Origin: Lewinellaceae bacterium
GTDB lineage: Bacteria > Bacteroidota > Bacteroidia > Chitinophagales > Saprospiraceae
Direction: 5' to 3'
Assembly: GCA_016713985.1 (NCBI GenBank)
Contig: JADJOD010000003.1
Span: forward strand, 124,001-188,000
DNA length: 64,000 nucleotides
Part shown: positions 1-8,871 of the stretch, in pieces
Layout of the letters: the number at the start of each line of letters is the position of its first letter
How positions within the stretch are numbered: position 1 is the first letter of the stretch
Translations under genes and position numbers: made by a program
The notes under the pieces: model-generated
What the model was told of the DNA's origin: nothing
What the model saw: only the letters and a program-made list of their open reading frames with translations
Database searches by the model: none

Positions 1-341
1 GCAGGACAAATTGAAATCAAAAGGCCATCCCTGGGAAATCGCCAAAGGGTTTGACCGCTCGGCGCCGGTGAGCCGGTTTATCGCGCTGGAGGAGTTAAAA
101 AACGCGCAAGACATTCATTTTCAATTAAAAAAGAATGGTGTCGTTGTGCAGGACGGCCATACCCGCGACCTGATATTTACGTTCGATACCCTGATTTGCC
201 ACATTTCCCGCTATTTCACGTTGCACAAGGGCGATTATATTTTTTACCGGCACCCCTGCGGGTGTGGGGCCCGTGCAGATCGGCGATGTGCTGGAAGGCA
301 GTATCGAAGGGGCGGAAATGTTGCGGTGCGCGGTGCGATGA
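1..341 (+). CDS. Fumarylacetoacetate hydrolase-family protein (acylpyruvase-like), C-terminal part, frameshifted
   Basis: The 5' end lies before the window; the reading frame is open from base 2. Visible motifs are those of the FAHD1/YcgM branch of the FAH fold: DKLKSKGHPWEIAKGFD, then APVSRFI, then VQDGHTRDLIF. The family glycine-rich motif FTGTPAGVG is present only after a frame change. At the T run 240-245 one extra T shifts the frame; removing it gives a continuous IFTGTPAGVGPVQIGDV tail that ends at the TGA at 339-341. The family hydrolyses C-C bonds in acylpyruvates and related beta-dicarbonyls using a divalent metal in the cytoplasm. It converges with cysM, whose stop is 43 bases downstream. 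A sequencing error in the homopolymer is more likely than decay because the remaining protein is intact on both sides. Confidence 0.82.
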
Positions 342-383
342 GGGGTTCTGCGGGAAACCCCTTCTCTTCGCACGAAACCCCGC

Positions 384-1268
384 TCACTTCCCAAACACCC
401 CCGACGACAAATACCGGTCGCCGCGGTCGCAGATGATACAGACGACCACCCCTTCGTCGAGGGTTTCCACCAATTTGCCGACGGCCGCCACCGCTCCGCC
501 GCTGCTCACTCCGCCGAAAATGGCGTCTTCCCGGGCGAGCCGGCGCATCATGGCCACTGCTTCGCCCTGCGACACATCGATGATCTGATCCACCCGTTCG
601 CGTTCAAAAATTTTGGGCAAAAACTCAGGCGACCAGCGCCGGATGCCGGGAATGCTCGAACCTTCGACGGGTTGTACCCCCACAATCTGCACCGACGGGT
701 TTTGTTCTTTTAAAAAACGCGACACCCCCATGATGGTGCCGGTGGTACCCATCGAGGATACAAAATGAGTGATTTGCCCCGCCGTGTCGCGCCAAATCTC
801 CGGGCCGGTGCCCTGGTAGTGTGCGCGCCAGTTGTCGGGGTTGGCGAATTGATTGAGCATCAGGTAGTTGCCACCGGCGGTCATTTCTTCGGCCAGTTCG
901 CGCGAATATTCGATGGTACGCGCCGCGGGCGTCAGGATCACTTCGGCTCCGTAAGCTTCCATGGTCTGCACCCGTTCTTCCGTGGAATTGTCGGGCATCA
1001 GAAGGGTAATTTCGACGCCGAACAGGCGGGCGATCATGGCTAAGGCGATACCGGTATTGCCACTGGTGGCCTCTATCAATTTCATGCCGGGCCGGAGTTC
1101 ACCGCGGTCCAGCGCGCCTTTGATCATGCCGTAAGCCGCCCGGTCTTTTACGCTGCCGCCGGGGTTTTGGCCCTCTAATTTTCCAAATATTTTTACACCC
1201 GGCTTGCCGACGGACATTTTTATTTCCACAAGCGGGGTATTGCCGATGAGATTGCTGATGTTTGTCAT
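384..1268 (-). CDS. cysM: Cysteine synthase B (O-acetylserine sulfhydrylase)
   Basis: A 294-residue fold-type II PLP enzyme that makes cysteine from O-acetylserine and sulfide (CysM can also use thiosulfate). The PLP lysine is K41 in GGSVKDRAA. The phosphate and substrate loop TSGNTG is at about 68-73, and the C-terminal motif CDRGDRYLSSG is typical of CysM. Length and motif spelling (EGQNPGGSVKDRAA) fit CysM better than CysK. The start ATG gives the usual short lead before IGNTPLV. It stands alone on the minus strand and diverges from an unknown exported protein gene. Confidence 0.93.
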   Translation of the reverse strand: MTNISNLIGNTPLVEIKMSVGKPGVKIFGKLEGQNPGGSVKDRAAYGMIKGALDRGELRPGMKLIEATSGNTGIALAMIARLFGVEITLLMPDNSTEERVQTMEAYGAEVILTPAARTIEYSRELAEEMTAGGNYLMLNQFANPDNWRAHYQGTGPEIWRDTAGQITHFVSSMGTTGTIMGVSRFLKEQNPSVQIVGVQPVEGSSIPGIRRWSPEFLPKIFERERVDQIIDVSQGEAVAMMRRLAREDAIFGGVSSGGAVAAVGKLVETLDEGVVVCIICDRGDRYLSSGVFGK

Positions 1269-1359
1269 GAGATCAATATGATGGATAAGAATAAAACCTG
1301 CTGGAAAACAAACTTTTCAGCAAAATGCAAAACCTGCGCCGCGAAAATTCAAAAATTGT

Positions 1360-2058
1360 GTGAAAAATATGACCTTTCGGGCTGTTGACCTGAATTACTT
1401 AAAATCTTCACTTCAAAAATTCAACTTCGTGAGAAATCTGATCTTACTGCTTATGCTGGCCGTGCCGGGTATCGTTTTTGCCCAGGAAGCGGCTTCCGAC
1501 AAAGCCATTGCCGATGCCTGCAAATGTTTTGACGGCCTTTCGCAAAAAAAATTATCGGACGCCGAAAAAAAGGGCCCGGCCATGGAATGCCTGACCCAAG
1601 CCATGTTGACGCATATTGAGGACCTTGCGGCGGAATACGGCTACGAAACCTCCGAATTGAACGAGGAAACGGGGCGCAAGATCGGCGAGCGATTCGGGAT
1701 GAAATTAGTGCAAAAATGCCCGGCTTCCGTGCCTTTTATGATGGCGCTCGGCCAGGAAGAAATTGAAAAAGGCAATGTCAGCGTGGCCCGCTACGAAAGT
1801 GAAGGAGAAACAACCGGCGCTTTTGTTCGCCTCGAAACATCGGGAGAAATTGTCAAACTGGTGGTTAAAGGAAGCGAGGGTGAAGAAACCCTGCGCTGGC
1901 TGCGCCCCTTCCCCGGCGAAGAAAGTTTGGAAAAACAAGGCAAAACACTGGCCGGCAAAAAGGTGACGGTTCAATGGGGCGAATACAAACAATACGTCCA
2001 TTCCATGAAAGGATACGCCAAATACCGCGAGATTCTCAGTTTTAAACTGGCAGACTAA
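1360..2058 (+). CDS. Exported protein of unknown function
   Basis: I do not recognise a named family. The N-terminus holds a hydrophobic export signal (LILLLMLAVPGIVFAQ) ending in an AQ cleavage-type site, so the mature protein probably begins near EAASDKAIADACKC. A CxCF motif and a further cysteine follow. The last ~70 residues form a small beta-rich region (VKLVVKGSEGEETLRWLRPFPG, in pieces) that could be an OB-fold-like domain; this is a guess. The start is uncertain: GTG at 1360, ATG at 1369, or GTG at 1429 just before the signal core. The next gene begins about 10 bases after the stop, so the two are probably cotranscribed. Confidence 0.6.
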   Translation: MKNMTFRAVDLNYLKSSLQKFNFVRNLILLLMLAVPGIVFAQEAASDKAIADACKCFDGLSQKKLSDAEKKGPAMECLTQAMLTHIEDLAAEYGYETSELNEETGRKIGERFGMKLVQKCPASVPFMMALGQEEIEKGNVSVARYESEGETTGAFVRLETSGEIVKLVVKGSEGEETLRWLRPFPGEESLEKQGKTLAGKKVTVQWGEYKQYVHSMKGYAKYREILSFKLAD

Positions 2059-2068
2059 TTCCTTGATT

Positions 2069-3376
2069 ATGAACTTGATACTTCGTGTTTTCCTGGCTGG
2101 CCTGATGGTGGGGCCGCTCGTCGCTTCCGCCCAGAACCCCGTGCCCGCTCCGGCTCAAAAAGGCGCAATCCTGATTCTCGGCGCCGTGGCCCATATCGGC
2201 GATGGGCAGGTCATCGAAAACAGCGCCATCGCTTTTGAGGGTGGCAAACTGAGCCTCGTGGCCGATGCAACCACCATTCGCCTCGACCGCTCGAAATTCG
2301 CCAAAATATTCGACGCCTCGGGCAAACACGTTTACCCGGGGTTTATCGCGCCCGACACCCGCCTCGGGCTGGTGGAAATCGACGCCATACGCCCCACGCA
2401 GGATTTTACGGAGCAGGGCGCCTACAATTCCAATGCCCGCAGCATCGTGGCTTATAATACGGACTCCCACGTGCTGCCCACCGTGCGGAGCAACGGCGTA
2501 TTGCTGGCCCAGGTGAGCCCCGCCGGCGGCGTGATTTCCGGAACTTCCTCGATCGTGCAACTCGACGCCTGGAACTGGGAAGACGCGGCTTATCGCACCG
2601 ACGACGGGCTTCACCTCAACTGGCCCAGCCCCCGTGTACGCAGCGGTTTTCGCGGCGGCGGCGAGGCGCCACCCGAACAGGACAACAGCGAACAGTATGA
2701 AAAAGACGTGCAGGCGCTGCGCCGCTTTTTCGACGAGGCGCGTGCGTATGCACAACAACCCGCACCGGAAGTTAAAAACCTGCGGCTTGAAGCGATGCGC
2801 GGCCTGTTCGACAAAAAACAAAACCTTTTTGTACACACCGATCCGGCAAAAACCATCCAGGAAGCCGTGTTGTTTGCCGAAAATTATGGTTTGAAGGTGG
2901 TGGTGACGGGCGCCAACGATGCCTGGCTGGTCGCCGATTTTTTAAAACAACACAACGTGCCCGTTATCCTCGGGCGTACGCAGCGCCTGCCTTCCCGCGA
3001 AGATGAAGACCTGGATCAGCCGTATAAAACGCCGGCCCTGTTGCACGAAAAAGGGGTGTTGTTCGCCTTCAGCGAAACGGGCGCCTGGCGCCAACGCAAC
3101 CTGGCTTTCCAGGCCGGACAAGCGGTCGGATTCGGTTTGCCCAAAGAAGCGGCAGTGAGCGCCATCACCCTGAATGCGGCAAAAATTTTGCAGATCGACC
3201 AGTCCTGCGGCTCCCTCGAAACGGGCAAGGACGCAACACTGTTTATCAGCGAAGGCGACGCGCTCGACATGCGCAGCGCCCGCGTGACGGCGGCATTTAT
3301 TCAGGGACGGGAGATCAACTTAGACAACAAACAAAAACAGTTGAACCGGCGGTTTGAAGAAAAACACAAGCAATGA
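2069..3376 (+). CDS. Exported amidohydrolase-family protein lacking the HxH metal motif
   Basis: A 435-residue protein with a signal peptide (MNLILRVFLAGLMVGPLVASAQ), so it acts in the periplasm or at the surface. Its overall pattern is that of imidazolonepropionase-like amidohydrolases: a beta-rich start, a barrel, then NLAFQAGQAVGFGLPKEAA and a GSLETGKDATLFI tail. The N-terminal metal motif, normally PGFIDxHxH, reads PGFIAPDTRLG, so the first two histidine ligands are absent. VHTD near the middle may keep a third. The protein may therefore be a non-catalytic or altered-metal member. I chose the ATG at 2069 over the TTG two codons upstream. It follows the preceding exported protein closely, as in an operon. 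Confidence 0.75.
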   Translation: MNLILRVFLAGLMVGPLVASAQNPVPAPAQKGAILILGAVAHIGDGQVIENSAIAFEGGKLSLVADATTIRLDRSKFAKIFDASGKHVYPGFIAPDTRLGLVEIDAIRPTQDFTEQGAYNSNARSIVAYNTDSHVLPTVRSNGVLLAQVSPAGGVISGTSSIVQLDAWNWEDAAYRTDDGLHLNWPSPRVRSGFRGGGEAPPEQDNSEQYEKDVQALRRFFDEARAYAQQPAPEVKNLRLEAMRGLFDKKQNLFVHTDPAKTIQEAVLFAENYGLKVVVTGANDAWLVADFLKQHNVPVILGRTQRLPSREDEDLDQPYKTPALLHEKGVLFAFSETGAWRQRNLAFQAGQAVGFGLPKEAAVSAITLNAAKILQIDQSCGSLETGKDATLFISEGDALDMRSARVTAAFIQGREINLDNKQKQLNRRFEEKHKQ

Positions 3377-3435
3377 TTATTGCTTGATTGCCAATTGTTT
3401 ATACGCTCCGCAGGCCTCTATATTAATGGCCGGTT

Positions 3436-3553
3436 CTGGACGGGTGCATTTCAAATTGTCGCAAGTATGGCGGAAGTCCGTTCCGCCAAATATGTTTGCC
3501 GGAACAGACTTCCGGCTTACACTTGGCGACAATTTGAAATGCACCCGTTTTGG
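3436..3553. repeat. Long imperfect inverted repeat after the amidohydrolase gene
   Basis: The left arm (about 3436-3485) and right arm (about 3500-3553) are near-complementary over roughly 50 bases. A core starting GGGTGCATTTCAAATTGTCG pairs exactly with its complement at 3527-3547, and the inner arms carry GGAAGTCCGTTCC / GGAACAGACTTCC. The loop is only about 14 bases. No reading frame covers it. It could be a terminator-like hairpin, a REP/BIME unit or a MITE remnant; I see no target-site duplication. The 465-base gap 3377-3841 holds this and the hairpin at 3690-3772, and no gene that I can see. Confidence 0.7.
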
Positions 3554-3689
3554 ACAAGATAAAGTGCGCGCGTTTCGCTATTAAGTTACAAACTTTGTCC
3601 TTTATCCGTTAAAAACCGTTAACGATCAACTTTTCGTCCAAAAACCCGTTTATTTTGCCCTCCCCTAAACAACCTTTGAAAAATAAAAC

Positions 3690-3772
3690 GCCCCTTCGTT
3701 TGCAAGTGAGACGCTGAAGGGGCCTGTTGAATTACGGGGGCTAATAATCTATAACCCCTTCAGCGTCTCACT
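3690..3772. repeat. Perfect 18-bp inverted repeat with a competing hairpin
   Basis: AGTGAGACGCTGAAGGGG at 3705-3722 is exactly complementary to 3755-3772, with a 32-base loop. The left arm can also pair its GAAGGGG end with CCCCTTC at 3691-3697, so two mutually exclusive stems are possible. The element lies about 70 bases before the DUF4175-type gene and would be in its 5' leader if transcription starts near TTTATTTTGCCC at about 3648. No T-run follows the long stem, so it is not a standard terminator. Confidence 0.65.
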
Positions 3773-3841
3773 ACTGCCTCGCAGATCGCAACAACTCTAA
3801 TAACGCAACGACGTTTTTAATACCGATAACGACGCTATAAC

Positions 3842-6800
3842 ATGCTGAAAGACAATTATTCCCTGCTCATCGAAAAGTTGGACGGATTTATCCGCAAGTA
3901 CTACATCAACCTGTTGTTGCGCGGCGCTTTGTATACGGTGGGCGCCGTGTTGGGCTTGTTTATTTTGCTCAATGTTGCGGAGTATTATTTCTACTTCGGC
4001 ACCGGCGTACGTACGGCCATGTTTTGGGGCTTCACGGCCCTGAGCGCTGCGGCGATGTACAAGTGGGTCGCCTTGCCGCTGATGCACTATTTTCATCTCG
4101 GCAAAGTCATCAGCCACGAGCAGGCGGCGCAGATCATCGGCCGGCATTTTACGGATGTAAAAGATAAACTGCTGAATATCTTGCAGTTGAAGCAACAATC
4201 GAACAACGCGATATATGCCGAACTCATCAACGCCAGCATCAACCAAAAAAGCAACGAAATAAAACTTGTGCCCTTTCAGTCGGCCATCGACCTGGGTAAA
4301 AACCGCAAATACCTGCGTTATGCCCTTCCGCCGGTGATGTTGCTGTTGTTCCTGCTGCTCGGCGCGCCGAACATCCTGCGCGAGGGCACCAAACGCCTGT
4401 GGAACAGCACCACCAAATTTGAAAAACCCGCGCCGTTCCGGTTTCTGATCAACCCCGACAGCCTGAAAGCCGTTCAGTTTTCCGACTACGAATTAAGGGT
4501 AAAAGTGGAAGGCGCCGCTTTGCCCAATGAGGTGTTTATCAATCTCGGCGACGTACAGTACCGGCTGACGAAAGACGCCGCCAACGAGTTTGCCTACAAA
4601 TTCGTCAACGTTCAGAAAAATACGGAGTTCAAGTTGTATTCCGGCAATACGGAAAGCCTCGATTATACGCTGGAAGTGCTGAAAAAACCGAACATCCTGT
4701 CTTTCAGCACCAAACTCAATTTCCCGGCCTACATCGGCCGCGCCGCCGAAGAACTTTCCAACGTGGGCGACCTCGTTGTGCCGCAGGGCACCAACATCGG
4801 CTGGGTGTTCAATGCCCAGAACACCGACAATCTTTTGCTGCGTTTCGGCAACGACCCGAACGTGGAAACCAAACGTTTCGACGACGAACTGTTCCAGTTC
4901 AACCGCCGCGCCCTGAAAGATGAAACCTATAAAGTATTCCTCCGCAACGCGCTGCTTTCCGGCGCCGATTCGGTGGCGTATACCATCGCGGTGATTCCCG
5001 ACCTGCACCCGCAAATTTCGGTCGAGGAATTTAAAGACAGCGCCAACGTCAAATTGTCGTTTTTTGCCGGCGACGCCTCCGACGATTACGGGCTGCAAAA
5101 CCTGACCTTCAATTACCAGGTCAAAAAAGCCAAAGGCGGGCAAATGCCCATGAACACCGTGAAAATCGAAAAACCCGCCGGCAAACAGGTGCAGTACGAA
5201 TACACCTGGGACGTGCGCAACCTCAACCTCGAACCCGGCGACGAGGTCACCTATTATTTCGAAATCTTCGACAACGACGGCGTAAACGGCTCAAAAAGCG
5301 CACGCACCGGCCTCATGCAATACCGCATGCCGACCCTCGACGAATTCCGGCAACAGCAGTCGCAGAACAGCGAAGAAATCAAAAAAGACATCGAAAAAGC
5401 GCTGAAAGAAAGCCAGAAAGTGCAGGAAGAATTGAAAAAATTGCGCGATAAAGTGCTGCAAAAGAAAGAGTTGGATTGGCAGACACGCAAAGAAATGGAA
5501 AAACTGCTCGACCGCCAGAAACAGCTGCAAAAACAGATCGAAGACGCCAAACAAAACTTCGACGAGAACAAGCAGCAACAGCAGGAATTCAACCAGCAGA
5601 ACGAAGAACAGCAGCAAAAGCAGGAAAAATTAGAAAAACTCTTCGAAGACACCATGTCGCAAGAGATGAAACAACTCATCGAAGACATCCAGAAACTCCT
5701 GCAGGAAATGAATAAGGAGCAGATGCTGGATCAAATGGAGCAAATGCAGTTAAAAACCGAAGACGTCAACAAAGAACTCGAACGGCTGCAGGAACTCTAC
5801 AAACAACTCGAAGTGGAAAATATGCTCAACCAGCAGATCGACCAACTGGAAGAACTGGCCAAAGAGCAGGAAGAACTGGCGAAGGATTCGGAAGAGGAGA
5901 AAAAAAGCGACGGCGACCTCCAAAAAGAACAGGAGGAACTGACCAAAAAATTTGAGGAACTGGAGAAAAAAATGGAGGAATTGCTCAAAAAAAATGAAGA
6001 CCTCAAACGACCGGAAAAAATAGATGATAACCGGGAAGAGATGAAGGACGCGAAAAAAGACATGAAAGATGCCGAGCAAAACCTGAATCAAAAACAGAAA
6101 AAAGGCGCGAGCAAAAAGCAAAAATCGGCGGCCAACAAAATGAAAAACATGGCCAATAAGATGAAACAGGATGGCCAGGCCGGTGAAATGGAGCAAATGG
6201 AGGAAGACATCAAAGCCCTGCGCCAACTGCTCGAAAACCTCGTCGGGTTGTCATTTGCCCAGGAGCAAAATATGAAGGACGTAGCCGCCGCTACGATCAA
6301 TACGCCGCGCTATGTGGAACTGGCTCAAACCCAGTACAAGATCAAAGACGACTTCAAACTCGTGGAAGACAGCCTCCAGGCGCTCGCCAGCCGCAACTTC
6401 CAGCTCGAAAGCATCATCACGGAAAAAGTAACGGAGATCAAAGCATCCGTCAAATACAGCCTCGAAGAACTGGAAGAGCGCCGCGTCAACACGGCCACCG
6501 AAAATCAGCAGCGCACCATGAAAGGCCTCAACGACCTCGCACTGATGTTGTCGGAAATGATGGAACAAATGCAGCAGCAAATGAGCAGCATGATGCCCGG
6601 CAGCCAGGCCTGCCAGAAACCCGGCAGCGGAAAAGGCCAGGGCAAAGGCAAAGAACCTTCCGACAAAATGAGCAAGGGCCAGGAAGACCTCAACAAAATC
6701 ATGAAAGACCTCAAGGAACGGCTCGACAAACAGGCCAAAGGTGGCGCGCCGGGCCAGGGCGGCGGGCAGCCAAGCAGCGAAGATTTCGCCAAAATGGCCG

Positions 6801-7192
6801 CCAAACAAGCCGCGCTCCGCAACGCCGTCCGCGAGCTGCAAAAACAAAAACAGGAGCAGGGCAAAGGAGACAAGATCCTCGACGAAATACAGGACGGCAT
6901 GAACAAAATCGAAACCGACCTCGTCAACAAACGCCTCACCAACGATATGCTCCGGCGTCAGCAGGAACTACTGACCCGGCTGCTGGAACCCGCCACAGCC
7001 GAACGTGAACGCGAACAGGACGAACAACGCCAGGCACAAACCGCCAAACAACAACCCGCCAAAATGCCGCCGGCGCTCGAAGAATACCTGAAAAAACGCC
7101 GCGCCGAGATCGAGCAGTTCCGCACCGTCTCCCCGGCTTTGAAGCCGTATTACAAACAGTTGGTGGAAGAGTATTTGAAAGGGGCGAAGTAA
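3842..7192 (+). CDS. DUF4175-type giant membrane protein with long coiled coil
   Basis: An 1116-residue protein. Two hydrophobic segments near residues 20-75 and a third near 158-180 place the N-terminus in the inner membrane. A beta-rich region follows (to about residue 495, with a DDYGLQNLTFNYQVKK stretch). Then comes some 350 residues of Q/E/K-rich heptads, probably a very long coiled coil, and a low-complexity GQGKGKEPS / GAPGQGGGQPS region. The order matches the Bacteroidota DUF4175 family, often found near BatA/BatD-like membrane genes, but no such neighbour is here. Its role is unknown; a cell-envelope scaffold is an inference. No frame break is seen despite the repetitive codons. Confidence 0.85.
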   Translation: MLKDNYSLLIEKLDGFIRKYYINLLLRGALYTVGAVLGLFILLNVAEYYFYFGTGVRTAMFWGFTALSAAAMYKWVALPLMHYFHLGKVISHEQAAQIIGRHFTDVKDKLLNILQLKQQSNNAIYAELINASINQKSNEIKLVPFQSAIDLGKNRKYLRYALPPVMLLLFLLLGAPNILREGTKRLWNSTTKFEKPAPFRFLINPDSLKAVQFSDYELRVKVEGAALPNEVFINLGDVQYRLTKDAANEFAYKFVNVQKNTEFKLYSGNTESLDYTLEVLKKPNILSFSTKLNFPAYIGRAAEELSNVGDLVVPQGTNIGWVFNAQNTDNLLLRFGNDPNVETKRFDDELFQFNRRALKDETYKVFLRNALLSGADSVAYTIAVIPDLHPQISVEEFKDSANVKLSFFAGDASDDYGLQNLTFNYQVKKAKGGQMPMNTVKIEKPAGKQVQYEYTWDVRNLNLEPGDEVTYYFEIFDNDGVNGSKSARTGLMQYRMPTLDEFRQQQSQNSEEIKKDIEKALKESQKVQEELKKLRDKVLQKKELDWQTRKEMEKLLDRQKQLQKQIEDAKQNFDENKQQQQEFNQQNEEQQQKQEKLEKLFEDTMSQEMKQLIEDIQKLLQEMNKEQMLDQMEQMQLKTEDVNKELERLQELYKQLEVENMLNQQIDQLEELAKEQEELAKDSEEEKKSDGDLQKEQEELTKKFEELEKKMEELLKKNEDLKRPEKIDDNREEMKDAKKDMKDAEQNLNQKQKKGASKKQKSAANKMKNMANKMKQDGQAGEMEQMEEDIKALRQLLENLVGLSFAQEQNMKDVAAATINTPRYVELAQTQYKIKDDFKLVEDSLQALASRNFQLESIITEKVTEIKASVKYSLEELEERRVNTATENQQRTMKGLNDLALMLSEMMEQMQQQMSSMMPGSQACQKPGSGKGQGKGKEPSDKMSKGQEDLNKIMKDLKERLDKQAKGGAPGQGGGQPSSEDFAKMAAKQAALRNAVRELQKQKQEQGKGDKILDEIQDGMNKIETDLVNKRLTNDMLRRQQELLTRLLEPATAEREREQDEQRQAQTAKQQPAKMPPALEEYLKKRRAEIEQFRTVSPALKPYYKQLVEEYLKGAK

Positions 7193-7252
7193 GGATTTTT
7201 CCAGGAAGGAAGCCCGCGAGAAAATCACTGACCTGCTTTTGTCAAGGAATGA

Positions 7253-7260
7253 TATTTTTG
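7253..7260 (+). promoter_or_regulatory. Candidate Bacteroidota -7 element
   Basis: TATTTTTG matches the Bacteroidota -7 consensus TAnnTTTG. It lies 17 bases before the ATG at 7278. No clear TTTG -33 element is at the expected spacing. Confidence 0.4.
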
Positions 7261-7277
7261 CCTTTATTTGATCCAAA

Positions 7278-8854
7278 ATGAAGACATACAAGTTCCGAGA
7301 CTTCAAAGTTTATGCTTCTACCGAGTGGCTCGCCGATAATAAAAAGAAATACCGGCAGGTGTTCGACCGGTACGAGACGGATTATGTGTACGCGGAACTG
7401 TCCTTCTACAACAAAAATTTCGACATCGATGACTGGGAAATCAATGTTGAATTCCGTTGCTATTCGGTAAAAAGAAAACGCACTGAAATTTGTACCCTGC
7501 CTTTTGTCAGAAAGGTGAGCAAATACGACCCCATCGGTTACATTCGGGAAGGGTGGGGCAACAAGGAAAAAGGCCTTTTTGGAAGAAGGGTTCCTATCAG
7601 TGGGAAGCATGGATCGAAGGGGAAAAAGCAGCCACTAAACTTTTTTATATTGAAGATGCGGGAAGGCCGCTGTCCAAATCCGACAACCCGTATATCGAAA
7701 TAACCTCCCTGCGGATGTACGAAGGGCCTTACGACGATATACCTGCATCGGAACGGGTATACCTGAAACAATTCGACGGGGAAGAAACACGCTATGTTTA
7801 CGCGGAAGCAAAGTTTAACAACCTGATTCGCAACAAACAATGGCAGTTCGAGGTGTTTCTGAAATTTTACAACGACGCCCGGGAATTAAAAGGCCAGGTT
7901 ATCCGCCTGCACAAAGTTGAAAAAAACGATGAAGGCGCAATAATTACTGCCGGTTGGGGTAGTAATGTAAAAGGATCCTGGCGGAAAGATAAATACTCGG
8001 TAGAGGTCATTTATATGGATACGCTGCTGGCAAGTAAAACCTTCCACGTAGGTTCGACGCTTTTGGAAGATCATGATTTTGATTTTGACCTGGCGCATAA
8101 AAAAGAACCTGATCGCTCCTCCCCACACATCAAACTTTTTCAGATACCGCTGGATTTAAGGACGGCCTTTCAGCAATATCTCCTCTTTTTCAAAGATTAT
8201 GTGCGGGAATCCAAGGGCAAAGAAATTTCATACCAGGTCAACCAGGTGTCGGAAGGTCTGGAAATTCAGATTGAGGCGGACAGCGAAGATTCCTTTTTTG
8301 ATTTAAAAACGTACTTTGACGAATACCTGGACTTCGCCAGAAAAAGTTTTGTTGGGGTAATCAATGTTGAAGGCGACCCGCAGCCCCAACAAATAGACCT
8401 GCTCCGGATGCGACTCGAACAGCAGGTCAATAACCTCAATATGGAGATCAAATACAAGGACCTGCAAATTTGTATGCTGGAAGACAAGATCAAGGAAACC
8501 GTCCATGAAAAGGACCGGCTGCTGGCAACGATTGAAAAGGCGGTGGTTTCAAGAATCGACTCGCGGATCGAAGAGATTCAAAGCAATACCATTCAAATTG
8601 TTTCGCTGCCGGCTCAGTTGCGCAGGGATTGTAAAGAATTGATCAAGGTGGACAAAATTGACGAGGTTTTTAAATTGCTTCAGGAGCATGAAAACGATGT
8701 TAAAAACCTGGAAATCAATGACATCATTAATCTCCAATACCAGTGGAACTCCCTCAATAAAGAACGCCGCCTAAACCAGATTTCCTATGACCTGGCCAAG
8801 CAGCACAAAAGTTTTATCGTCAATTCGATCTTGTCGATCATTGATAAAATTTGA
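7278..8854 (+). CDS. Two-repeat beta-domain protein with EAD11-like C-terminus (candidate conflict-system adaptor), frameshifted
   Basis: One gene split by a missing T at 7576-7580. Restoring it joins GWGNKEKGLF to WKKGSYQWEAW and gives about 525 residues. The first ~260 residues are two copies of a beta-rich domain. Each has a YVYAE core (about residues 41 and 175), a GWG turn and a basic G/S-x-Y strand; the repeat is visible by eye. A middle region (about 275-345) contains YLLFFKDYV and YFDEYLDFARKSF and resembles regions preceding effector-associated domains in Bacteroidota. A coiled coil follows. The last ~75 residues (CKELIKVDKIDEVFKLL to NSILSIIDKI) resemble EAD11, an all-helical death-like adaptor module of bacterial conflict systems. 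There is no signal peptide and no recognisable enzyme domain. It stands alone on its strand, converging with rsmI. The EAD call is by pattern only. Confidence 0.6.
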
Positions 8855-8871
8855 TTCCCTCATTTAGCCGC

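Noticed and set aside
5254..6226. Minus-strand frames rich in F, L, S and C
   Set aside because: They are the antisense of the K/E/Q-rich coiled coil in the DUF4175-type gene.
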